DNA of 64,000 nt, taken from NCBI GenBank assembly GCA_901457705.2, contig LR590083.2, forward strand, positions 3,348,597 to 3,412,596. The letters are read 5' to 3'. This document shows positions 44,441-52,608 of this stretch, one piece after another. The number at the start of each line of letters is the position of its first letter. Position 1 is the stretch's first letter. The DNA is from Beijerinckiaceae bacterium RH AL1 (GTDB lineage: Bacteria; Pseudomonadota; Alphaproteobacteria; Rhizobiales; Beijerinckiaceae). The translations under genes were made by a program, and so were the position numbers. A model generated the notes under the pieces. It did not search any database. It saw nothing but the letters and a program-made list of their open reading frames with translations, and was not told the origin of the DNA.

Positions 44441-44635
44441 ATGCCATCGCCGGGCCTCCCGATCACGCCGCAGCCGGAGCCGACGTCTCCGCGGATCAAG
44501 AAGCTGCTCAGCCGTGCCCTCATCCGGCCGGAGACGCTGACGCCCGCCGAGGTGCAGGAGATGGCGGCCTCCGTCGTCTACTACCTGCTGACGAGCAAGA
44601 CGGCGTCGACGACGGCGCCTCCGCCGCCCCCTTGA
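44441..44635 (+). CDS. Small hypothetical protein
   Basis: 64 residues, ATG at 44441 (an in-frame GTG at 44432 is possible). Pro-rich N-terminus, then a helical core SPRIKKLLSRALIRPETLTPAEVQEMAASVVYYLLTSK and a Pro-rich tail. Looks like a genuine small soluble protein; no family recalled with confidence. A hairpin follows 7 nt after the stop. It lies divergent from the flagellar genes. Confidence 0.6.
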   Translation: MPSPGLPITPQPEPTSPRIKKLLSRALIRPETLTPAEVQEMAASVVYYLLTSKTASTTAPPPPP

Positions 44636-44642
44636 AACGAAA

Positions 44643-44667
44643 GGACCCGCCTGGCGACCAGGCGGGT
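44643..44667 (+). terminator. Hairpin terminator after the 64-residue gene
   Basis: Perfect 11-bp stem GACCCGCCTGG / CCAGGCGGGTC with a 3-nt loop, 7 nt past the stop. No clear U-tract follows, but the stem is strong and well placed. Confidence 0.7.
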
Positions 44668-44790
44668 CTAAGTCTCGGGAGGAACGCGCCAGGGCGCGCC
44701 AAAAACCCCGAAGCAACTGGCGTGCCGCGCGCCGGCGCCGTGCCCTCGGCCCTTGGCGAATGCGCGGGCGGCGTGCAACAAGGCCACACG

Positions 44791-45582
44791 ATGCCGCCAT
44801 CCTCGCTCTGGGCCGAGCTGACCACCACCGACGTCGCTGAGCTCGCCGGCCAGGTCGCCGTGCTGCCCGTCGCCGCGACCGAGCAGCACGGGCCGCACCT
44901 GCCGCTCGGCACCGACACGTTCATCATGCAGGGCTACCTCGACCGCGTCCGCGCCACGCTGCCCGCCGACGTGCCGGCGCTTTTCCTGCCGATCCAGAGC
45001 TGCGGCGCCTCGCTCGAGCATGCCGACTTTCCCGGCACGCTGTCGCTCTCGGCGCGGACCGCGCTCGCCGCCTGGAGCGAGCTTGCGGCGAGCGTGGCGC
45101 GTGCCGGCTGCCGCAAGCTCGTCGTCGTCAACTCGCACGGCGGCAACTCGCCGGTGATCGACATCCTGGCGCAGGAGATGCGCGCCACGCACGACCTCTT
45201 CGTGGCGAAGGCGTCGTGGCAGCGCTTCGGCCTGCCCGCCGGGCTGTTCGACGACGCCGAGATCGCGCACGGCATCCACGGCGGCGCGATCGAGACGTCG
45301 CTGATGCTGGCCTTGCGCCCCGACCTCGTGCGGATGGACGCGGCGCGCGATGCGGTGCCGGCGTCCGTGGCGATCGAGCATCGCTTCGAAAAATTGCGCA
45401 CGGGGCGCCCGACGGGCTTCGGCTGGATGGCGCAGGACCTGCACGCCTCGGGCGTTGCGGGCGACGCAACGGTCGCCACGGCGGCGGCCGGCGAGGCCTG
45501 CCTCGCGCACGGGGCCGCCGCCTTCATCGCGCTGCTGCGCGACGTCGCCGCGTTCGATCTCGCCGGGCTGGTCCGGCGCTGA
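44791..45582 (+). CDS. Creatininase-family amidohydrolase
   Basis: 263 residues. The metal ligands of creatininase-type enzymes are visible: Glu/His in [20 protein letters not shown] (with following Asp), His in [12 protein letters not shown], Glu in [14 protein letters not shown]. The family contains creatinine amidohydrolase, FAPy deformylase and mycofactocin MftE-like peptidases, so creatinine is only one candidate. It ends 18 nt before ureG. A urea-related role is plausible from that link. Confidence 0.9.
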   Translation: MPPSSLWAELTTTDVAELAGQVAVLPVAATEQHGPHLPLGTDTFIMQGYLDRVRATLPADVPALFLPIQSCGASLEHADFPGTLSLSARTALAAWSELAASVARAGCRKLVVVNSHGGNSPVIDILAQEMRATHDLFVAKASWQRFGLPAGLFDDAEIAHGIHGGAIETSLMLALRPDLVRMDAARDAVPASVAIEHRFEKLRTGRPTGFGWMAQDLHASGVAGDATVATAAAGEACLAHGAAAFIALLRDVAAFDLAGLVRR

Positions 45583-45599
45583 GCCCGAGGAGTATCGCC

Positions 45600-46217
45600 C
45601 TGCCCTCCCCCAATGGCCCGCTCCGCGTCGGCATCGGCGGCCCGGTCGGCTCCGGCAAGACTGCGCTGATGGAGCAGATCTGCAAGCGCTTCCGCAGCGT
45701 CTACGACATCGCGGCGATCACCAACGACATCTACACGAAGGAAGACCAGCGCATCCTCACCGAGGCCGGCGCGCTGGAGGCCGAGCGGATCATGGGCGTC
45801 GAGACGGGCGGCTGCCCGCACACCGCGATCCGCGAGGACGCCTCGATGAACCTCGCGGCGATCCGCGAGATGCGGAAGAAGTTTCCGGCGCTCGACGTGG
45901 TGCTGATCGAGTCGGGCGGCGACAACCTCGCCGCGACCTTCTCGCCCGAGCTCGCCGACCTGACGATCTACGTGATCGACGTCTCCGGCGGCGAGAAGAT
46001 CCCGCGCAAGGGCGGCCCCGGCATCACCCGCTCCGACCTCCTCGTCATCAACAAGGTCGACCTCGCGCCCTACGTCGGCGCCTCGCTCGAGGTGATGGCG
46101 AAGGACGCCGCCCGCATGCGCGGCCCCCGGCCCTTCGTGATGACCAACATGCGCGCCGGCGACGGCGTTGACGCGGTGACCGCATTCATCGAGAAGCAGG
46201 GCGGCTTAACGGGGTAG
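45600..46217 (+). CDS. ureG: Urease accessory GTPase UreG, apparent CTG start
   Basis: 205 residues. P-loop GGPVGSGKT (13-21), [31 protein letters not shown] with the Cys-Pro-His nickel site, [16 protein letters not shown] and [13 protein letters not shown]. UreG drives GTP-dependent nickel delivery to urease with UreD/UreF. Family alignment puts the start at CTG 45600 ([14 protein letters not shown]), with GAGGAG 7 nt upstream; no ATG, GTG or TTG exists in frame before the P-loop. It follows the creatininase gene. Confidence 0.93.
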   Translation: MPSPNGPLRVGIGGPVGSGKTALMEQICKRFRSVYDIAAITNDIYTKEDQRILTEAGALEAERIMGVETGGCPHTAIREDASMNLAAIREMRKKFPALDVVLIESGGDNLAATFSPELADLTIYVIDVSGGEKIPRKGGPGITRSDLLVINKVDLAPYVGASLEVMAKDAARMRGPRPFVMTNMRAGDGVDAVTAFIEKQGGLTG

Positions 46218-46228
46218 CCGCGGCCTCC

Positions 46229-46376
46229 CCTTCTCCCGCCTGCGGGAGAAGGTGGCCCGACGAAGTCGGGTCGGATGAGGGACGTCGGCGAAGGGGGCGC
46301 GGTTCGAGCCCGTGCTGGAACCTCCCTCATCCGACCCCGCTTCGCGGGGCCACCTTCTCCCGCAAGCGGGAGAAGG
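46229..46376. repeat. Composite palindromic intergenic repeat, copy 2
   Basis: Same architecture as 9281-9433, with terminal palindromes CCTTCTCCCGC-CT-GCGGGAGAAGG and its inverse, inverted flanks GGTCGGATGAGGGA / TCCCTCATCCGACC, and a centre containing GGCGCGGTTCGAGCCCGTGC. The interior is nearly identical to copy 3 at 50248, differing at only a few bases. It lies 11 nt after the ureG stop and 25 nt before the stop of the next, opposite gene. Confidence 0.88.
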
Positions 46377-46401
46377 GATGCGCCCAGCCCAACCGACCGG
46401 A

Positions 46402-46668
46402 TCAATACAAGTGGCGTGCCCGCAGCCGCGCGAGCTCGGCGGCTCTGCCGGCGTTCGTATGAGGTCCGTGGGCTCCGTGCCCGGCGATGGTCACGTTGTA
46501 GCGCCGCTTGGGGCGATATCCTCCGTTGCTGCCGTCGCTCTGGCTGAAGCAATAGTCTTCACCATTCTTGTGGTACGCGAAGGTCCCTGGCGCGCATGCG
46601 GCCTCCGCCGAACCGGCGAATGCGGTCGCGAGCAGCGCGACAGCAATGAGCGGGCCGTAGTTTTTCAT
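46402..46668 (-). CDS. Small exported protein
   Basis: 88 residues with signal peptide (PLIAVALLATAFAGSAEAA) and a mature part with two Cys (ACAPGTFAYHKNGEDYCFSQ) followed by a basic GYRPKRRYNVTIAGHGAHG tail. AGGAGGACC precedes the ATG. Part of a run of five small exported proteins. Function unknown. Confidence 0.68.
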   Translation of the reverse strand: MKNYGPLIAVALLATAFAGSAEAACAPGTFAYHKNGEDYCFSQSDGSNGGYRPKRRYNVTIAGHGAHGPHTNAGRAAELARLRARHLY

Positions 46669-46831
46669 GACGATGGTCCTCCTGTGATCGACTCGACGCG
46701 ACGTGAGCGGGTCCAGCTTTCAAATTCGGGACGCTGCTTCGATCAGCCGGCGCGCTGACCGTTTCTGCCTCCAGGTGCATGCGATGGGGTGCCTTCGAGC
46801 CGATGGACGACCGCCGTCCCGGCGGGAGGCT

Positions 46832-47161
46832 TCAGTGCGACCGGCACGGGGCGATAGCGTTGCCAACAGCCCCGCCCACGATCCTCCCGGACGCGCATGG
46901 CGTCCCGGAATGGAAGGGCTGCCGGGGTCCGCGTGCCGGCGCGCAGCACAGAAGGCGGCGGCCGGTCACGCAGGCCTGACTCTTCGCCTCGCTGAAGCCC
47001 GCGGGACAACGCGAAGCGCAAAACGGAGCGCGTCCGCTCCAAAAGCAGACCTGCGGCGTTTGGCACAGCGCGACGCTTGGCGCGGCCACAAGCAAGGACG
47101 CGACTGCCGCGGCTCGTCGAAGCCGCGATGCCGTTCGAGGATCGCGCCCTAGTCTACCCAT
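46832..47161 (-). CDS. Small exported Cys-rich protein
   Basis: 109 residues with ATG 47161 (GGAG upstream). Signal peptide region RRAAAVASLLVAAPSVALC, then a dense Cys cluster QVCFWSGRAPFCASRCPAGF, SQACVTGRRLLCCAP, suggesting disulfide-linked folding in the periplasm or outside. The C-terminal ~45 residues are less structured. No family assigned. Confidence 0.65.
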   Translation of the reverse strand: MGRLGRDPRTASRLRRAAAVASLLVAAPSVALCQTPQVCFWSGRAPFCASRCPAGFSEAKSQACVTGRRLLCCAPARGPRQPFHSGTPCASGRIVGGAVGNAIAPCRSH

Positions 47162-47409
47162 GTCGTGTCTCCGGGTCTGCTGCAGCCGGACGGGACTGCG
47201 GAGGGACGCCCTCTTCAAGCAGCGCGGAAGATTGTCGGGATCAACCGTTTGGGGGACCCGGCGATTTTACGAGACATATACTGCTTCACCAAGTGAAGGC
47301 GTTTCAAAGCCATCGCGGCATTCGCCTCACGACTTGTAGAGCAGCCTCACGTCCTTGAGCTCTCTACGAGATGAAGTCGTTCGTGTCTGACCATGCCGGG
47401 AGGCGACCC

Positions 47410-47640
47410 TTGAGCAACAAGCAATTCTTGGCCGTGCTGGCGCTCGTCTTGACGATCGGCCAGCAAGCGCCCGTCTTCGCCGCCGCCTGCGGCCAGACCG
47501 CCGCCCAATGGGGCAAGCCCGGGTGTCCCTATCCCTCGTTCGGGCGCGCAATGCCCGTGCAACTCACCTGTCATCGCATACGGCGGATGGGCCACCTTGT
47601 TCGCGTCTGCGATAAGGACATTGTTCCCCTTGTGAAATAG
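47410..47640 (+). CDS. Small exported protein
   Basis: 76 residues from a TTG at 47410, chosen because GGGAGG lies six nt upstream and a signal peptide begins at once (NKQFLAVLALVLTIGQQAPVFAAA). An in-frame ATG at 47371 is the alternative. Mature part has four Cys (CGQTAAQWGKPGCPYP, QLTCHRIRR, VRVCDKD). No family recognised. Confidence 0.58.
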   Translation: MSNKQFLAVLALVLTIGQQAPVFAAACGQTAAQWGKPGCPYPSFGRAMPVQLTCHRIRRMGHLVRVCDKDIVPLVK

Positions 47641-47697
47641 CTGATTTCTTCTTCGAAGGATCGTATTTTTAGAGTATTCGCTCCCGAGGATGGCATC

Positions 47698-48357
47698 ATG
47701 TCAAGTCAAGAATCAACGATTCCGCTGCTCTCGACGGTCTTCGCAGGCTTCGTCGTCTTCGTCGCATCGGGAAGCTGTTTTGCCGCACAGCCCGATCACC
47801 GGGGCTTTGCGGCCGCCGAGACGCTTGCGTCGCAGAAGATCGGTGGCCCCGCCTCCATCCGATCCACGGCATATTCGCAGGTAGCGGCCCAGGCCTGCCA
47901 GCCCGGCTATGTCTGGCGGGAGCAGTTCGACGGCGATACCGTCTGCGTCCTGCCAGGCGAGCGCGACGCGAACCGGCGCAACCGAGGCCTCGGCACGGCC
48001 GCCGCGTCGGCCTGTCCCTCAGGTCTGGTGTGGCGCGAGCAGTTCGACGGCGACACCACCTGTGTCACCCCTCTGGAACGGGACGACAACCGTCGCCGCC
48101 GCAGGCTCGAGGGCGGCGGGGTTCGTCGTGCCGATGCGCCCTGCCCATCGGGGCTCGTCTGGCGCGAGCGCTTTCCGGGCGACACCGTGTGCGTCCAGCC
48201 GGGCGAGCGGGACGAGAACCGACGGAACCTCGGCCTGAAGACTGCGGCGCCTTCGCAGTGCCCATCCGGCCTGGTTTGGCGGGAAAGATTCGACGGGGAT
48301 ACCGTATGCGTCACGCCCGGCGAACGTGACGCGAACAGGAAACGTCGGGGCCTATGA
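47698..48357 (+). CDS. Exported four-repeat protein with CPSGLVWRERFDGDTVCVTP units
   Basis: 219 residues: signal segment (STVFAGFVVFVASGSCFAAQ), linker, then four tandem 32-residue units at about 67-98, 106-137, 149-180 and 188-219. Each reads C-P-S-G-L-V-W-R-E-[QR]-F-x-G-D-T-x-C-V-x-P-x-E-R-D-x-N-R and has two Cys; spacers are 7-11 residues. Such units occur in exported proteins of Rhizobiales; no activity is known to me. The downstream gene overlaps its stop (ATGA). Confidence 0.85.
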   Translation: MSSQESTIPLLSTVFAGFVVFVASGSCFAAQPDHRGFAAAETLASQKIGGPASIRSTAYSQVAAQACQPGYVWREQFDGDTVCVLPGERDANRRNRGLGTAAASACPSGLVWREQFDGDTTCVTPLERDDNRRRRRLEGGGVRRADAPCPSGLVWRERFPGDTVCVQPGERDENRRNLGLKTAAPSQCPSGLVWRERFDGDTVCVTPGERDANRKRRGL

Positions 48358-48689
48358 AGGCCCTCGACGTGACGCGTCCGCCGGTGGCCCGCGGCTTTCA
48401 AAAGCGTCATGCGACGTTGAGAGCCGTGTCCATCGGCTTGGCGCTGCTCGTCTTCGCAGCGGACGCCTCGGCGCAGCAGCCGAGAATGCCACGCGGCCCC
48501 GTCGCACCCTCCGTCGCGAAGCCGCCGGCTCCCGCAGGACCAACCCCGTCCGAGCCGACGACTTCGTTGACGACCAGGCGCTGCAAGCAAAAGGCTGCGG
48601 AATTGGGCGTGAAGGGACGCGCCCTCGAGCTTTACCTGATCAAATGCCGCTTCCCCAATGGAACGGGTTTCAAAAACAGGCGCTCCTGA
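48354..48689 (+). CDS. Small exported protein coupled to the repeat protein
   Basis: 111 residues starting in the ATGA overlap. Hydrophobic signal segment LRAVSIGLALLVFAADASAQ after a 22-residue basic N-region, a Pro-rich linker, and a C-terminal two-Cys helix TRRCKQKAAELGVKGRALELYLIKCRF resembling PsiF-type repeats. Likely co-secreted with the upstream protein. Confidence 0.68.
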   Translation: MKALDVTRPPVARGFQKRHATLRAVSIGLALLVFAADASAQQPRMPRGPVAPSVAKPPAPAGPTPSEPTTSLTTRRCKQKAAELGVKGRALELYLIKCRFPNGTGFKNRRS

Positions 48690-48757
48690 CGCGCACGCGC
48701 GACGATCCGCGCCTCAACAGCACCGACGCAGCGCCGCCGCGCAAGACACGGCAACGC

Positions 48758-49882
48758 TCATCCCAGGGCGCCGCCGTGCGCGGCGACCTCGCGAACCAGC
48801 TCGTCGCGACGGCTCGTGCCCGTCTTGGCGAAGAGCGCGTTGATATGCGTCTTCACCGTCGCGCTTGATATGCCCAACGCCGCGGCGAGGTCGTCGACGC
48901 TGCCGCCCCCCGTGGCGATCGCCTGCAGGACGCGCACCTCGCTCGCCCGCAGCTTGTAGAGCTGCGCCATGATCTCGATGCCGGATGCGGCCGGGATCTC
49001 GGCCCTGCGCACGAAGATCGCGGCGGTCGCGTTCTGCTCGCGGCCGAAGGCCAGGCGGCTCCCCGAGCGCAAGGGGAGCACGTCGGCGAGCCAGCGCGGC
49101 ATCGCGTCGGTCAAGGCGATCGAGATGGTGTTGCGCTCCTCTTCCGGTGCGACGATCCCCAAGCCGACATCCCGGATGATCCGCGCCGCCCGGGCGTTTC
49201 GCGCGGTGAGCACGCCGTGTCGCTCGACCACGACGCTTCCCTCGTCGAGCATGGCTTGCCCGACCCGGTTCGCGAAACGCATCTGACCGCTCTCGCCGAT
49301 CAGGAACACGGCTGCCCCGTGCGCGTCGAGAACCGCCTCGTAGCTGCTGACGCGCCCGTCGACCACGCGGATGTGCTGGCCGATGAGCACAGCCCGCTGG
49401 ATGTGCGGTGCGATCAACGCCATGCGTTGGCGCGTCTCGATGTCGGCGATCCCGTAATCGGTGCCCATCTGGAACGAAAAGCCGGCGCAGCTCGTCGGAT
49501 ATCGAATGATGTTCATGCCGATGAAGTCCGCCACCCCCTGCGGCGCGATCCATTCCCTGTAGAAGCGGGTCTGCCGCAGCTCGTCGTGCGGGACGACGTC
49601 GCCGGCCGTGAAGATGGTCCCGGGGTCGATGAAGACGGCGGCCGGGAAGATGGGATTGATGTGAAGGTATTCCGTCTCGTAGGACGCAAGATATTGCGGG
49701 TCTACGCCATGGTTGTGGAAGGTCATCGCTGTGGGATCAACCGCATCCTGCCAGATGATGTTGGCGCTTGTCGCCTCCATGAACACGCAGGCGCGCTCCA
49801 GGACCGAAGGCCAGAGGGCGGGACTGAGCACCGTGTCGTAGATGTCGCCGATCAGATCGGAGAGCATTTTCGGCGTGAACAT
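48758..49882 (-). CDS. LuxR-family transcriptional regulator
   Basis: 374 residues. C-terminal LuxR HTH is KLRASEVRVLQAIATGGGSVDDLAAALGISSATVKTHINALFAKTG (about 310-356). The N-terminal part is a PAS/GAF-like sensory domain (AVLDAHGAAVFLIGESGQMRFANRVGQAML). It is not an autoinducer-binding LuxI/LuxR type by motif. It sits beside the exported-protein cluster and may regulate it, which is inference only. Confidence 0.9.
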   Translation of the reverse strand: MFTPKMLSDLIGDIYDTVLSPALWPSVLERACVFMEATSANIIWQDAVDPTAMTFHNHGVDPQYLASYETEYLHINPIFPAAVFIDPGTIFTAGDVVPHDELRQTRFYREWIAPQGVADFIGMNIIRYPTSCAGFSFQMGTDYGIADIETRQRMALIAPHIQRAVLIGQHIRVVDGRVSSYEAVLDAHGAAVFLIGESGQMRFANRVGQAMLDEGSVVVERHGVLTARNARAARIIRDVGLGIVAPEEERNTISIALTDAMPRWLADVLPLRSGSRLAFGREQNATAAIFVRRAEIPAASGIEIMAQLYKLRASEVRVLQAIATGGGSVDDLAAALGISSATVKTHINALFAKTGTSRRDELVREVAAHGGALG

Positions 49883-50247
49883 CGTTGTATTCCGGGCGGC
49901 GCGCGTCCTGCTTATGCTATTTTTGCACGCACAGCAAACAATTGTATGCTACTGAGCAAGTTTATTTCAATGCGCCTCATAGCGAATGCCAGAATAGCTA
50001 AGCCGAGAATAAATATAGAAGCATGGCAAAGTAGCGCATGCATCGATATGTCTTCTACAGTCATAGATCTAAGAAAAATCAAATCGCGGCGTTCGGCGCG
50101 CCGCGATCGATACGCCACGTTCGCTCGAAAGAAGTCGAGCACGTTGCTTCGATGCGTCGATCCCGACGTTGCGTCAATCGATACCAAAGTCGCTCACGGC
50201 ACGAGAAGCACCTGCGAGCGGATGCTCACGGGCTAGCCGCAGCCCTT
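49883..50247. other. AT-rich intergenic region
   Basis: The lowest-GC stretch of the window, with several A/T runs (for example around 49918-49990 and 50060-50085). It probably contains the LuxR-gene promoter. A 91-codon leftward frame (49912-50187) has one hydrophobic segment but no ribosome binding site or codon bias, so it is not called. The contrast in composition could mark imported DNA. Confidence 0.5.
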
Positions 50248-50396
50248 CCTTCTCCCGCTTGCGGGAGAAGGTGGCCCGACGAAGTCGGGTCGGATGAGGG
50301 ACGTCGGGCGAAGGGGGCGCGGTTCGAGCCCGTGCTGGAACCTCCCTCATCCGACCCCGCTTCGCGGGGCGACCTTCTCCCGCAAGCGGGAGAAGG
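50248..50396. repeat. Composite palindromic intergenic repeat, copy 3
   Basis: Nearly the same sequence as 46229-46376, including the terminal 24-nt palindromes and the central GGCGCGGTTCGAGCCCGTGC; base differences are few. It lies 7 nt past the stop of ppa. With copies at 9281 and 46229 it defines a dispersed family. Confidence 0.88.
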
Positions 50397-50403
50397 AATG
50401 CGC

Positions 50404-50940
50404 TCAGCCCTTCTTTGCGCGGGCGATCGACTCGACGATCATCGCCTTGGCCTTTTCGGCATCGGCGAAGCCGACGACCTTGACCCACTTGCCGGGCTCG
50501 AGGTCCTTGTAGTGCTCGAAGAAGTGCTTGACCTGGTCGATCGTGATGTCGGGCAGGTCGGTGTAGTTCTTCACGCGCTCGTAGCGGCGGGTCAGCTTCA
50601 CCGTCGGCACGGCGAGGATCTTCTCGTCCATGCCGGCCTCGTCCTCCATCATCAGCACGCCGACGGGGCGGCACGCGATGACGGCGCCGGGCACGATCGC
50701 GCGGGTGTTGCAGACGATGACGTCGCAGGGGTCGCCGTCTTCGGACAGCGTGTGCGGGATGAAGCCGTAGTTCCCGGGGTAGCGCATCGAGGTGTAGAGG
50801 AACCGGTCGACCATCAGCGCGCCGGACGCCTTGTCCATCTCGTACTTGATCGGCTCGCCGCCGATCGGCACCTCGATGATGACGTTGACGTCCTCCGGCG
50901 GGTTCGACCCGATGGCAAGCTTCTCGATCTGCATGGACAT
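50404..50940 (-). CDS. ppa: Inorganic pyrophosphatase
   Basis: 178 residues, family I. Signature [22 protein letters not shown] (metal-binding Asp set D-x-D-P-x-D), [30 protein letters not shown] and [14 protein letters not shown]. Hydrolyses pyrophosphate to pull biosynthetic reactions forward. Start [11 protein letters not shown] at 50940. A repeat element abuts its 3' end. Confidence 0.96.
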   Translation of the reverse strand: MSMQIEKLAIGSNPPEDVNVIIEVPIGGEPIKYEMDKASGALMVDRFLYTSMRYPGNYGFIPHTLSEDGDPCDVIVCNTRAIVPGAVIACRPVGVLMMEDEAGMDEKILAVPTVKLTRRYERVKNYTDLPDITIDQVKHFFEHYKDLEPGKWVKVVGFADAEKAKAMIVESIARAKKG

Positions 50941-51318
50941 CCTCCCCGGCCGCTGACGCGTCGCGCGGACCGCGAGCGGCGAACCGCGGCGCGCGGGCGG
51001 CGCAGCTTCGGCGAAGGGAGCGAGGACCCGGAGCGCAGGACTGCCGCTCCGACCCGGGACGCTCCGGCTTCTTCTGCAGAGGGCACGCCGCCGTCTTCGT
51101 CGGCTGACGTGCCTGAGCGGCCCTCGCGTTTCAAGGTGTTTCTGGCGGCGCCTTCGACCGCCCAGAGTTTGACCAGCACCGGAACGCGACGCCGAATATG
51201 CCGCATTTCAAGGCACAATGTGGCTCCGGCGCATCACGCCGCGGCTCCGCTTCTCCCCCGAGCAACCTTGAGCATTCGCCGGCGATTTTGTCGGCATCAG
51301 TTCAGTACGGGGGTTCAC
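50941..51318. other. Intergenic region between ppa and porin genes
   Basis: 378 nt without a convincing gene. It must contain the divergent promoters of ppa and the porin. A leftward open frame (50814-51218) encodes an Arg/Ser-rich sequence with [20 protein letters not shown] but overlaps ppa and lacks a plausible start; it may be a degraded coding remnant. Confidence 0.5.
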
Positions 51319-52110
51319 ATGATCCGCAAGCTTCTCCTCTCGACGGTCGTGCTGTCGGCATCCGCCGCCACGGCGTTCGCCGCCGACCTGCCGTCGCGCC
51401 GCGCGCCGCCGGTCTACGTGCCGCCGCCGATCCCCGTGTTCACCTGGACCGGCTTCTACATCGGCGGCAACGCCGGCTACGCCTTCGACGCCAACAACCA
51501 GTTCGCGACCGCCCGCGGCGCGACGCGCAGCTTCATCAGCACGAAGTCGAACGGCTTCACCGGCGGCGGCCAGATCGGCTACAACTACCAGATCGGCAAC
51601 ACCCCGATCTTCGGCGCCATTCCCGTTTTCGGCGGCAACGGCGGCGGCCTGGTGATCGGCGTCGAGGCCGACGCCGCCTACACCGACCTCAACTCGAACT
51701 TCGCGTTCGGCGGCCTGCCCTACCACGCGCGCACCGACTTCGTCGGCACCGTGCGCGGCCGCGCCGGCATCGCGCTCGGCGACGCGCTCGTCTACGGCAC
51801 CGGCGGCTTCGCTTACGGCGGCGTGCGCGCCAACGTCGGCACCGCGAGCCTCGACAAGATCGCCACGGGCTATGCCTACGGCGGCGGCGTCGAGTACGCG
51901 ATCCCGACCACCTCGTTCGTCAACGTGTTCCATTCGGCGGCGGTGACGCTGAAGGCCGAGTACCTGCACTACAACCTCGGCAGCGAAACGCTCGGCGGCG
52001 CCGGCGCGCTGACGAGCCGCGTGCACAACGAGGGCAACATCGTCCGCGGCGGCATCAACTACAAGATGGACTTCTTCGGCACGCCGGCCGCGGTCGTCGC
52101 CCGCTACTGA
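51319..52110 (+). CDS. Omp31-type outer membrane beta-barrel porin
   Basis: 263 residues. Signal peptide LLLSTVVLSASAATAFAA, then the family N-terminus VPPPIPVFTWTGFYIGGNAGY. Repeated amphipathic strands (GGQIGYNYQ, RGRAGIALGDALVYGTGGFAYGG, TLKAEYLHYNLGS) fill the barrel, and the protein ends with aromatic-terminated NIVRGGINYKMDFF...ARY. This Omp25/Omp31-like form is common in Hyphomicrobiales. A strong terminator follows. Confidence 0.94.
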   Translation: MIRKLLLSTVVLSASAATAFAADLPSRRAPPVYVPPPIPVFTWTGFYIGGNAGYAFDANNQFATARGATRSFISTKSNGFTGGGQIGYNYQIGNTPIFGAIPVFGGNGGGLVIGVEADAAYTDLNSNFAFGGLPYHARTDFVGTVRGRAGIALGDALVYGTGGFAYGGVRANVGTASLDKIATGYAYGGGVEYAIPTTSFVNVFHSAAVTLKAEYLHYNLGSETLGGAGALTSRVHNEGNIVRGGINYKMDFFGTPAAVVARY

Positions 52111-52173
52111 TCGGAAACGCGCGGAGAAGAGAGCCTCTCCGCCGCGTCTTTCCGAAAAGGATCGAACTCAAAC

Positions 52174-52214
52174 CGACGGCGCTCCCCCGACGTGGCGAGC
52201 GCCGTCGTTATTTT
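52174..52214 (+). terminator. Rho-independent terminator of the porin gene
   Basis: 11-bp stem CGACGGCGCTC (52174-52184) / GAGCGCCGTCG (52197-52207) followed by TTATTTT. A weaker hairpin GCGGAGA/TCTCCGC lies at 52121-52142. Best intrinsic terminator in the window. Confidence 0.85.
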
Positions 52215-52328
52215 GGCCGCCGCGCCGGGCTCGACGGTCGAGCCTCAGACGACTGGCAGGCCGCGAGATAGAAACCTTCCGCCGGGCGAACGCTTAGCCG
52301 TGCACGGCTCCAGCACAGGATCGAAAAC

Positions 52329-52583
52329 ATGTCCGACGACATCGACAAGCTCCCGACGGACATGGAAGACGGCGCGCTGAAGCCGCAGCCGCCCGCCGCA
52401 GCGCCAGACTCGACGAAGCCGACCGGTCCCGCCACCGACGCCGTCGATGCAATGGACGAGGCGATCGCCGAGGATCGCAAGAAGGCCGGCGGCAAGCGAA
52501 AGGCCTCCGTCAAGGAGACCGGCGAAGAGCTGCCGCAGGAGCAATGGGAGCGCTTCGAGGCCGCCGACAAGACACCTCGCTGA
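52329..52583 (+). CDS. Small acidic hypothetical protein
   Basis: 84 residues, hydrophilic and Lys/Glu/Pro-rich (DDIDKLPTDMEDGALKPQPP, EDRKKAGGKRKASVKETGEELPQEQWERFEAADKTPR), probably intrinsically disordered. ATG at 52329 with codon use like its neighbours. No family known to me. Confidence 0.65.
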   Translation: MSDDIDKLPTDMEDGALKPQPPAAAPDSTKPTGPATDAVDAMDEAIAEDRKKAGGKRKASVKETGEELPQEQWERFEAADKTPR

Positions 52584-52608
52584 GCGACGGTCGCCCGCGG
52601 CGCGCGAG

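Noticed and set aside
44404-44790. N-terminal extension of the creatininase frame
   Set aside because: The extension overlaps the 64-residue gene and a terminator hairpin and has no coding character; the ATG at 44791 matches the family start.
49912-50187. 91-codon leftward frame with a hydrophobic segment
   Set aside because: No ribosome binding site, AT-rich promoter-like DNA and no codon bias; recorded only as a possibility.
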